Of a stretch of 64,000 nt of DNA, positions 23,565-30,829 are shown piece after piece (positions within the stretch are counted from its first letter, which is position 1; every line of letters begins with the position of its first letter). A program made the position numbers and the translations under genes. The stretch spans positions 1-64,000 of the forward strand of contig NZ_JAGILA010000009.1 in NCBI RefSeq assembly GCF_017874595.1. Reading direction: 5' to 3'. A model generated the notes under the pieces. It saw only the letters and a list, made by a program, of their open reading frames with translations, searched no databases and was not told the DNA's origin. Origin of the DNA: Sinorhizobium kostiense. Lineage in GTDB: Bacteria > Pseudomonadota > Alphaproteobacteria > Rhizobiales > Rhizobiaceae.

Positions 23565-24842
23565 TCATCCGGTAACGGCGCGTGATCGGCGACGAATGCG
23601 AACCGTTGGCGTGGGATAAAGTTGGCGGTCGCCGCGCGGGCGTATTCCTGGCACTGTCGGCAAAACGGACCATCCTACATCCTCGTGCGCTTTGATCTGC
23701 GGGACATGAGGATGACGATAGGCATTGGGAAGGCCATATGAGACGACAGACCGCCCTTTGCCGCCGACGGGGGCTGGCGGCGCAGTGCCTCGTCCGCCGT
23801 GATGAGGAATACACAAATGGGTGAGACCGGTCTTCATGGAGCCCTCGATGTGAGCGTAGTCGGTATCGCCCGTCAGAAGGACCGCGTCGCCATCGTACTC
23901 GTAACGTAGTTGGTAGCCCGTGCCGTTACGATCAAGTGGATCCGGTGAGGTGCCACGCTCAAATCGAAAGCCACCAACCGAGAGCGGCCCATCGACGAAG
24001 GTCAGATACGGTCCCAGTTTTTTCTGGAAGAATGCTGTGTTGGGAGAGACCGTCTGGTCTGGCGCATACCACTCGCGGGTATGCCAAGCGGTGTGACGCC
24101 GCCCCATATCGAAGTGATCAAAATCCCAGTGCGAGAGAAAGATGAAACCATCTCCGAGATATGGTGGTTTGAAACCGAGCGCAACAGATCCCTTGTTGAA
24201 CCAGATCGGCGCACCCGCATCAAAGAGGGCAAGCGGGGTGTCGCCGCGCAGGATCAGCGCTGCGCTCGCCTGCCCTACATCGATGATGCGAATGCAAATT
24301 TCGTCCGCAAGATTCGGACCTTGTTTGCCACCAGGATTCGCGTTGAGCCGGTCGGAAAGGCTCTGGAAGGCGATAGTTCTGTGGCGGCCCCGCGCTCGGT
24401 TACTCTGTGCGTGGAGGCCGGCGACGAGATCGAAATGGTCAACCGGTCCGGAACCTCCTTCGACAGCGCGGCCGAGCCGACGGATCCGGCGCACCGAACG
24501 TTTGGGCCTCCGGCGGTACTCCTCGTCCGCCCGCATCTCCCAAGCCATAGGAGCGTGGCCTCCATCATCAAGCAATATTTCGACCCAGTCCCCCTTGGCC
24601 AGGTTACCTAGCTGGTGGCGGTCCTCCCAGACGTGCTCGGTCGTCATCGCGCGGACCAAGCTCAGTGCTGAAGGATCGTCAATCGCGGCATCGTCAGACT
24701 CAAAACGATCGGCGTCGACTCCGTCAAGCAACAGCACTGAACGGCTGTGATTGCGCCCCTCCAGCGCTTCGATCTTGTCCTCAACCACGGCATAGTAGCG
24801 CGGTGGGTCGGTCTCCCGCTTGCCCTTCTTGCGCTTGGCCAT
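23565..24842 (-). CDS. Metallo-beta-lactamase-fold hydrolase with DUF3006-like start (second MBL of the island)
   Basis: The product is 425 residues. The core from about residue 185 resembles ComEC/Rec2-like MBL proteins: ICIRIIDVGQASAALILRGD, LFDAGAPIWF, the metal motif FLSHWDFDHFD (HxDxDH) and later GDAVLLTGDTDYAHIEG and HLCIPHHGGRGTAPP. The first 150 residues are different; LEGRNHSRSVLLLDGVDADR and LAKGDWVEILLDDGGHAPM recall DUF3006, small proteins seen beside MBL genes. The C-terminus (RIRRRSRAVTG) is unusual and could follow a frameshift. It is 320 bases downstream of the patatin gene in the same direction. MBL enzymes of this shape hydrolyse phosphodiesters or nucleotides; the substrate is unknown. 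Confidence 0.75.
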   Translation of the reverse strand: MAKRKKGKRETDPPRYYAVVEDKIEALEGRNHSRSVLLLDGVDADRFESDDAAIDDPSALSLVRAMTTEHVWEDRHQLGNLAKGDWVEILLDDGGHAPMAWEMRADEEYRRRPKRSVRRIRRLGRAVEGGSGPVDHFDLVAGLHAQSNRARGRHRTIAFQSLSDRLNANPGGKQGPNLADEICIRIIDVGQASAALILRGDTPLALFDAGAPIWFNKGSVALGFKPPYLGDGFIFLSHWDFDHFDMGRRHTAWHTREWYAPDQTVSPNTAFFQKKLGPYLTFVDGPLSVGGFRFERGTSPDPLDRNGTGYQLRYEYDGDAVLLTGDTDYAHIEGSMKTGLTHLCIPHHGGRGTAPPAPVGGKGRSVVSYGLPNAYRHPHVPQIKAHEDVGWSVLPTVPGIRPRGDRQLYPTPTVRIRRRSRAVTG

Positions 24843-25161
24843 ACGTAGCGAATCGCTCCCTCACCTATTCGTTGTGAAGATTAGTGTTATCTTGCCGTAG
24901 GCTTCCATCAAGAACCTCAGACGACATCATGCGCGGTATCTTCGGTTGGGCCGCGCTCTCGTCGGGGTCACGTGCAGTCTTGGCGTTGCACCCGATGGAT
25001 GGTCGGGAAGGGGATGGAATTCTTGCGTCCCAACGACCTGGCCAGCGATAGATGGCACGGTGCTCGCCCGCTCCAAGACAGACTCGCGACCGGTGCGGTA
25101 GCGTGTCGGCCGGCGTGCCTTGGGGGGGCGGGATTCGCTGGCGCCGACCTACACCGCGCTG
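24843..25161. other. Intergenic gap between patatin and second MBL gene
   Basis: These 319 bases show no supported ORF. The gap is long for an operon, so the second MBL gene may have its own promoter here. Confidence 0.4.
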
Positions 25162-26319
25162 TCAAGGAAGGTCGTCAAACGAAGTGACGGATTCAGCAAT
25201 AAGCTCACGTGCTCGCATGGCAGCATCGGCTCCAGCATACCCGGCTCTCATTAGCAATCGGGATTCTTCAGGCGAGAATGGATTGAGACGCGTGCGCAGC
25301 GACGCAGCGGCGAGAGCTTCTTCCCTTGTCAGCGGCAGAGGATTTTGAATGCCGTATTGCGCCGGCGCTGTCGCGATATCCCAATAGGCGACGTGGCGCT
25401 GCCCGAGATTGGCCGCTCCGAACAATAGACGACGGCGGGAATTCTCAGCCTGCTGCTGGATGATCCCCAGCGTCCGGAACATCTGACCCATCCAACGGCC
25501 GGTGGGACGTCCAACTTCCGGGATAGACTTGCCGGCGTTGCTGACAAGGATTGTCCGACAGCGCTTCCAGATGCGCTCAAGTCCCAGATTGTCGTAGACG
25601 CCGCCATCCGTGAGGACGGCCTCGTCGATGAAAGGTTTGCGGTGGAGATCAGCTCCCTGGGCCGGCCTCAGCTTTTGCGCCCTCAGGTCGATCCTCACAG
25701 GAGACAGCAGCGGGGGGAACGCCGAAGAGGCTGCCACAACGCGCGCCAGAGGCAGCGACGGTTCCTCGATGATGCCGACGCGATAGTCCGCGGCATAGTG
25801 TCGGGAGAAGCGCCATCCGCTTCCGGTCTGGAGATTGGTGGCCATAAAGGTGAATCGCGGTCGTTCGGGGATGTCCTGAAGTCCGACGCCCTGGAAGAGG
25901 TGACGATCGTAAGCGCGAACGATACTATCGGCTGCGCTGCAGCCGGGAAGGAAGCTATAAAGGATAGCCCTTATATCGATCCGTTGCTCAGCAAAGCGCA
26001 GTAGCGGCGCGGCGAACACTTCCAGGAAGTTCTCCGCCCGTCCGTTCTCATCGAAAAGAAGGCGGGGCCAGCACAGCGCCAGGTAGCCCGCCGTGATCGA
26101 GCCGCCGGACACGCTGGCGATCTCATCGAGCCGGGGGAGATAGCCGGCAGCGTTGAGGCGGATCAGAGCACCGACGTGATAGATCATGGCGCGGTAACCG
26201 CCGCCCGAGAGGCAGAGGCCGACCGCGTGTTCAAGCTTGCGCGCCTGCAAGAAGTCCCCCGTTGCGCCATTGATGGCGAACAGGCTCTGGATGTCGTCGG
26301 CGGGAAGCACTTCGCTCAT
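25162..26319 (-). CDS. Patatin-like phospholipase (candidate effector)
   Basis: The product is 385 residues with a complete patatin domain: oxyanion loop LCLSGGGYRAM (about 36-45), nucleophile Ser71 in ASVSGGSITAGY and Asp238 in LTDGGVYDNLGLE. Together Ser71 and Asp238 form the lipase dyad. Patatin enzymes such as CapV are CBASS effectors that break down the inner membrane when switched on by cyclic nucleotides. Here the start overlaps the stop of the E2-E1-JAB gene (ATGA), so the three are one operon, but no cyclic-nucleotide synthase is present. The C-terminal 100 residues lack an obvious sensor fold. Its activation signal is unknown. No damage is seen. Confidence 0.88.
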   Translation of the reverse strand: MSEVLPADDIQSLFAINGATGDFLQARKLEHAVGLCLSGGGYRAMIYHVGALIRLNAAGYLPRLDEIASVSGGSITAGYLALCWPRLLFDENGRAENFLEVFAAPLLRFAEQRIDIRAILYSFLPGCSAADSIVRAYDRHLFQGVGLQDIPERPRFTFMATNLQTGSGWRFSRHYAADYRVGIIEEPSLPLARVVAASSAFPPLLSPVRIDLRAQKLRPAQGADLHRKPFIDEAVLTDGGVYDNLGLERIWKRCRTILVSNAGKSIPEVGRPTGRWMGQMFRTLGIIQQQAENSRRRLLFGAANLGQRHVAYWDIATAPAQYGIQNPLPLTREEALAAASLRTRLNPFSPEESRLLMRAGYAGADAAMRARELIAESVTSFDDLP

Positions 26320-28586
26320 GACGCTGCCTGCGAGGCGGCCAGGTGTTTTCCGGCGAACACCACGCGCAATGCGCCGTTGTCACCGGCAACCAGCATAAGG
26401 GCGGGCAAACCTTCACTCTCCAGCTCGGCCGTGAGCCAGAGAATTTGGCGGATATCTGTCGCGCTGGGACGCGTCGACGAGCCGGCCGGATGAGAATGCC
26501 ATTCACCGACGTAGCGGATTTGGTGAAGCGAGCGTTCGGCGGCGTCATTGACAGCGTCGGCAAGGCCGGCAACGCCGCGTTCGAAACCGGTAACCGTGCC
26601 GCTGCTATCCTCCGGTTCGGGCAACGCGCGGACGAGATGGATAGACCGGCGGCTGGTGTCGACGATGCCCAGCAGAACGCCTCCCGTCTCATTCGGCAAG
26701 CGCGCCGCGCGCAAGGCCGCGATTTCTTGGACGAGAGACTGATTGTAGCAAACGGTCCATTCGCCGAGCGCAATGCGCGTTACCGGCTGTCCGGCTTCGC
26801 CCACCAGAGAAACGGCGTTTTCATCACTGAGAGTCCAAACCCGAACCTGGGCCCCCTCAGTCGACAGGGCATCCACTACAGCCTGTGAAGCGATCGCGCT
26901 CATCAGCGCTGCCCGGGAAGCCGGGATGCGGTTCGTAACCGCCCTGCATGAGCCGCTGTAGCGAAGCGCCGAGGTGAGCGGGCGCAGGTGGTGGGCAAGT
27001 CCGGTCTCCGTCTGGATCAGCCTGTGATACTGGGCCTCCAAGTCGCGGAGCGTAGTATCGCGCTGCTGGCCTTCCGCGAGCAGGACGATTGCCGTGCCCG
27101 ATGGATTGAAGAAAAGTGACAGGCGCCGGCCGTTTGCGCCCTCCAGATCGGAGAGATGGCGCGACACCGCGACGGATGCGGAGGCATCGATAATCAGGTC
27201 TCCGGCGGCAAGCTGCTCGTCGATCTGCGGGCGCTTGTCAGGCGCCGGCGCGAGAAAATCCGCCTTGATCGAGACGGCCTGATCGCAAAGCAGTGTTTCA
27301 AGGCGTCGCGCCAGTGCCAAAGACTTGGGCAGTCCGACGTCGACAGGGTAAAGAGCGTGACGAGCCAGATTGTGCGGGAGCAGTGTGTCATTATCGACAA
27401 CCGTCCATCGGAAGCGCCCCTCCCGCGCAAGGTTGACGGCAAGCTGCGATCCCAGCGAACCCGCACCGATCAGCACGCTCTTCCGCAAGTCAGGCTCAAG
27501 CTGACCGCTGACCGCGACCCCGGTCCTGCGTTCGAAGGCAAGATGCACGTCGGCCGGTTCGATCGGCAATTCCGGCAGAGCGGCTGCCATGGCTGGCGCG
27601 AGCAATTTCACATACCCTTTGCTCGACCCAACCTCGCTGTTGTTTGCCGCGAGCACGCCGAGTGCCACGCCGACATCACCGGCTGTGTCATACGTGATGA
27701 AGGCGCGAAGATCGTCTGCCGACTGCCCATCATCGCCCGTCACCGGGAAGGCGATAACCAGGGCGAGACGCGCAGCAAGGCGTCGGACAGCGTCATTGCC
27801 CAAGCCGGCCCACCCGGCAAATTGCTCATTAAGTACACGAGCCAAGTCTATCCCATATTCCTGCAACTGCGCCGCCAGCGTATCGAGCGTCTTGGGGGCT
27901 TGGCGCAGCCGCCCCATACCCTGCGGCGATGCGCGCAGAGTGAGCACCACAAAACCTGGCGCATGTTGGGGGCCTGTTCCCGCCGGCTGCGTGATGACGA
28001 CCTTTTCGTTCTCGGCACGAAGGAAGCCGACCAGCTCGGGAGGCTGCTCCGCCGACGTGAGGGCCGCGGCCGGCACGATGATCGTTACCGCGTTCTTAAA
28101 GAACAGCGGTTCGAGGGGTTGCGCCCGATCGTGCAGCTCCCCGCGGGCAGCCCTGGCGAGCCAGAGCTGGATGCGGCGCAAGAAATCCGCGGGTGTGAAC
28201 GACAGCCGTGCTTCGTCCCAGGGACGATCATCAATGCAGAGCGCGCGCGGCATGCCTTCCGGCATCCAGTTCTGATGCATCGTGTGCGGGAAGTCCGGCC
28301 GCAAGGCGACGACGGCTGGTTGATTTCCCTCCGCGTCAAAAATGACGGCGATCGGCTCGATGCCGCGGATTGGTTCGGCCAAGTCCTGCGGCCGCTCGAC
28401 TTCGACTTCCAGGAGGAGGCCCGTGAGATGTCCGTCAGCAGTTCGGCGTGCTTCGATGAGCGCAACAGAGGCCGCGGCGCCTGAATTTATGTGAGCCGCC
28501 ACGCGGCGGGCGTCGTCGACGGCACAGGCGTGCACATCGATGAGCTCGCCGAATTCAGCCCACCATGCGTGCAGGATTCCCGACAT
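26316..28586 (-). CDS. E2-E1-JAB fusion, ubiquitin-like conjugation and deconjugation in one protein
   Basis: The product is 756 residues. About 1-160 looks like a prokaryotic E2 (HTMHQNWMPEGMPRALCIDD with candidate catalytic Cys117, PADFLRRIQLWLARAARGEL). An unassigned middle domain spans about 165-365. The E1/ThiF part has SVLIGAGSLGSQLAVNL (residues 370-386), TVVDNDTLLPHNLARHAL with Asp398, Asp400 and Arg409, and a candidate catalytic Cys547 in SGSCRAVTNRIPASR. The JAB/Mov34 protease is intact: Glu633, His697-Ser-His699, Ser708, Asp711. In type II CBASS, Cap2 (E2-E1) and Cap3 (JAB) act on the cyclase C-terminus; here all activities sit in one chain and no CD-NTase or ubiquitin-like protein is in sight. 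The start is two bases after the MBL gene. Confidence 0.85.
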   Translation of the reverse strand: MSGILHAWWAEFGELIDVHACAVDDARRVAAHINSGAAASVALIEARRTADGHLTGLLLEVEVERPQDLAEPIRGIEPIAVIFDAEGNQPAVVALRPDFPHTMHQNWMPEGMPRALCIDDRPWDEARLSFTPADFLRRIQLWLARAARGELHDRAQPLEPLFFKNAVTIIVPAAALTSAEQPPELVGFLRAENEKVVITQPAGTGPQHAPGFVVLTLRASPQGMGRLRQAPKTLDTLAAQLQEYGIDLARVLNEQFAGWAGLGNDAVRRLAARLALVIAFPVTGDDGQSADDLRAFITYDTAGDVGVALGVLAANNSEVGSSKGYVKLLAPAMAAALPELPIEPADVHLAFERRTGVAVSGQLEPDLRKSVLIGAGSLGSQLAVNLAREGRFRWTVVDNDTLLPHNLARHALYPVDVGLPKSLALARRLETLLCDQAVSIKADFLAPAPDKRPQIDEQLAAGDLIIDASASVAVSRHLSDLEGANGRRLSLFFNPSGTAIVLLAEGQQRDTTLRDLEAQYHRLIQTETGLAHHLRPLTSALRYSGSCRAVTNRIPASRAALMSAIASQAVVDALSTEGAQVRVWTLSDENAVSLVGEAGQPVTRIALGEWTVCYNQSLVQEIAALRAARLPNETGGVLLGIVDTSRRSIHLVRALPEPEDSSGTVTGFERGVAGLADAVNDAAERSLHQIRYVGEWHSHPAGSSTRPSATDIRQILWLTAELESEGLPALMLVAGDNGALRVVFAGKHLAASQAAS

Positions 28587-28588
28587 CC

Positions 28589-29722
28589 TCAGCCCGCCCG
28601 CGCCGGCGTGGAGACGATGCTGGCAGCACCTGCCGCGGCCGAGACCATGAGAAGCCGCGCGCCGCGTTCGTTCACCTCGATTTTGGTCGGCTTCGGTCGG
28701 GCGATGGATGGTGTCTCCATCGTGACCTTAAAGCTACCGTCGGCCTCCCGGGCGACGGCCTTATAGTAGTTGCCCGCCTGCCGATGCGGCGGCTGCACGT
28801 CATCATCTTCGGCGCTGCCCTTAACAGGCATCGGCTTGCTTGTGGACAACATGATGTGGCGGTCGCGTCCCTGCGTCTCGCAAAGCCAGGCGACGTGTTC
28901 CGTCGGGACGGTCTTGTCCTCACCCTTGTTCGGCCCGATGGACAGGTAGGAACAGTGATGCGGAATCTTGAAGATGTCCCACAGCAGGCGGTCTTCGCGG
29001 CCGTGGCGTTTCGTGGTGATGACGATCTGGTCGATCGAGTCGTAGTTGATGTCGGACATGAAGAGCGCGTAGGTCTCTCGGCCACCTTCGAGGAAGGTCG
29101 CCTGGAACACGACGCTGTCCTGATTGCGATCAACGACACCATTATCGTCCTGCCGCCAGCCGAAGGGGCTGTGGATGAAGAATTCCGCGTGCTCGGGCCC
29201 GAACTTCGAGAAGCCGGGCACAGTCTGGCCAGCGTCGGTGATCAGATGAGCGCGCGATTCAAGCGTAAGGCCCTGCTTCTCCAGCCACTCCCGCAGTTTC
29301 TTCGGGCGCGAGAACACGCGAATGCCGTGGCCTTGGCGGAGCCGGTGACGCGCCTCCTGCCGGACGATCCGCGCACTGTCCTCGCAGCCATCTTCCAGAA
29401 TGGCCGCGGCGGGGACCCACAGTTCGTTGATCTTGATTCGACCTTCGCCCTGATACTTGGCGGCGTGGTCGAGCCAGAAGAAATCGCCGGAACCGCAGCA
29501 ATGGTCATCGTCCAGATGCGTGAAACACACGACATCGTAATAGTCGCGCTTTGCAGCCCGGAGATCCGATTTCAATTCTTCTGGCAGGTCAATCCGCTTG
29601 TCGTAGGGATCGTTGGGATTGCGCATGTCCGCATAGTCGATGAGCATCTTCTTGCCGTCGGCGAAATCGATCCGGATGCAATCGGCATTGCCGAGCGGGT
29701 GAAAGGTCAGGGTGGCGGTCAT
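28589..29722 (-). CDS. ComEC/Rec2-like metallo-beta-lactamase hydrolase, first gene of the operon
   Basis: The product is 377 residues. TLTFHPLGNADCIRIDFADG starts an MBL fold; the metal motif is FTHLDDDHCCGSGDF (His69, Asp71, Asp73, His74), with a later Asp in YALFMSDINYDSIDQ and a His in DIFKIPHHCSYLS. The full His/Asp set needed for two metals appears present. The C-terminal 80 residues carry PHRQAGNYYKAV and a hydrophobic end (LLMVSAAAGAASIV). It is the promoter-proximal gene, divergent from the WYL regulator, and stops two bases before the E2-E1-JAB start. Surveys of prokaryotic ubiquitin-like operons have noted MBL genes; the substrate is unknown. Confidence 0.85.
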   Translation of the reverse strand: MTATLTFHPLGNADCIRIDFADGKKMLIDYADMRNPNDPYDKRIDLPEELKSDLRAAKRDYYDVVCFTHLDDDHCCGSGDFFWLDHAAKYQGEGRIKINELWVPAAAILEDGCEDSARIVRQEARHRLRQGHGIRVFSRPKKLREWLEKQGLTLESRAHLITDAGQTVPGFSKFGPEHAEFFIHSPFGWRQDDNGVVDRNQDSVVFQATFLEGGRETYALFMSDINYDSIDQIVITTKRHGREDRLLWDIFKIPHHCSYLSIGPNKGEDKTVPTEHVAWLCETQGRDRHIMLSTSKPMPVKGSAEDDDVQPPHRQAGNYYKAVAREADGSFKVTMETPSIARPKPTKIEVNERGARLLMVSAAAGAASIVSTPARAG

Positions 29723-29824
29723 GTCTGTTACCTCGTGGGTGATGTGGTGTCGCTTCGGGACAGGGGATCGGCCGCGATAGACCCAGCCCGCTTTTCGATT
29801 GACCGTCAGCGCTGATGAGGATAT

Positions 29825-29861
29825 AAACTATATGCATCGTTTTTAGATGTCAATATAGTTT
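29825..29861. promoter_or_regulatory. Candidate operator of the WYL regulator (AAACTATAT-N19-ATATAGTTT)
   Basis: Two perfect nine-base arms with a 19-base spacer lie in the 160-base divergent promoter region between the WYL gene and the MBL operon. CapW and BrxR regulators repress their own promoter and the adjoining defence genes from inverted repeats of this kind. The AT-rich arms may also overlap -10 elements. Confidence 0.6.
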
Positions 29862-29883
29862 CTATTCGCATGTTGAGGTTGTG

Positions 29884-30783
29884 ATGGAGAGCGATCTGCC
29901 CGGGGTGCGCTGGGGTGTCGAGCAAAGGCTGGAGTTCATAGAGTTCCGGCTATTCTGGGAGGGTGGGGTGAACCGCGCGGACATTATGAAGATGTTCGGC
30001 GTTTCGGTTCCGCAGGCATCGAAAGACCTGACGCTCTATCAGGAGCGAGCACCGGGTAATGTGGAATATGACAAGAGTGCGAAGCGCTACATTCCAGCGC
30101 GGAATTTCGAGCCAAAGTTCCTGACACCGGACCCCGATAGGTACCTGTCTCGGCTGCGCTCCCTGGCGGAAGGATTGTCAGAGCCGGCTGATACATGGCT
30201 CGGATATCAGCCCGACACTGATATCGCCCTTACACCGCACCGGGATGTCGAAACCGACATATTGCAGGCGGTTCTCGAAGCGATGCGCGACCAAAAATCC
30301 TTGGAAATCCTCTATCAGTCCATGAACAGCGCGCGTCCCGATCCTGTATGGCGGCGCATGTCACCCCACGCCTTCGGCTATGACGGGTTTCGCTGGCACG
30401 CGCGGGCCTACTGCCACATCGACGCGAAATTCAAAGACTTTATACTGCCGCGCATTCTCGAAGCGCGCTCCCCCGGCCCGAGTTGTGCCCGTGGAGAGGA
30501 CGATCGGGCATGGCATGAGCGGGTCCAGGTAGAGATTACGCCGCATCCGGCGCTCACCGAGAACCAGAAAAAGGTTGTCGGAAAGGACTACCGCATGACC
30601 GACAACAAAGCTGTTCTGTCGGTGCGTTGTTCAATGCTGTTCTACGTACTGAAGCGGCTTGGTTTGCTCCGTGATGCCGAGAAGGAGCCTCCGCGGGCGC
30701 AGCACATCGTTTTGCTGAATAAGGAGGCCGTTTACGCCGCTCTGAACCGGGCGGAATCTGCCGATTGGGGCGTGCCCAAGTAG
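29884..30783 (+). CDS. WYL-domain repressor, CapW/BrxR-like
   Basis: The product is 299 residues. N-terminal winged helix: VRWGVEQRLEFIEFRLFWEG, RADIMKMFGVSVPQASKDLT, ending in NVEYDKSAKRYIPARNFEPK, the usual start of defence-linked WYL proteins. The WYL domain lies at about 120-205 (SLEILYQSMNSARPDPVWRR, SPHAFGYDGFRWHARAYC), and the C-terminal dimerisation part ends LKRLGLLRDAEKEPPRAQHI. CapW controls CBASS operons and BrxR controls BREX; both lift repression when infection or DNA damage signals appear. It is divergent from the MBL-E2E1JAB-patatin operon with an inverted repeat between. ATG 29884 is used; GTG 29881 is equally possible. Confidence 0.85.
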   Translation: MESDLPGVRWGVEQRLEFIEFRLFWEGGVNRADIMKMFGVSVPQASKDLTLYQERAPGNVEYDKSAKRYIPARNFEPKFLTPDPDRYLSRLRSLAEGLSEPADTWLGYQPDTDIALTPHRDVETDILQAVLEAMRDQKSLEILYQSMNSARPDPVWRRMSPHAFGYDGFRWHARAYCHIDAKFKDFILPRILEARSPGPSCARGEDDRAWHERVQVEITPHPALTENQKKVVGKDYRMTDNKAVLSVRCSMLFYVLKRLGLLRDAEKEPPRAQHIVLLNKEAVYAALNRAESADWGVPK

Positions 30784-30829
30784 TCGTTCGAGCGTGCCGA
30801 GCTTGCAACATCCAGCAGTGAGAAAAGCG

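Noticed and set aside
27156-28484. Plus-strand ORF of 442 residues over the E2-E1-JAB gene
   Set aside because: The minus-strand E1 and JAB motifs are intact; the plus frame is a GC-codon shadow without known features.
28565-29815. Plus-strand ORF of 416 residues over the first MBL gene
   Set aside because: The MBL metal motifs are on the minus strand and the plus ORF spans the promoter.
25162-30783. Ordinary type II CBASS
   Set aside because: No CD-NTase or cyclic-nucleotide sensor domain was found within the operon or between 20 and 31 kb.
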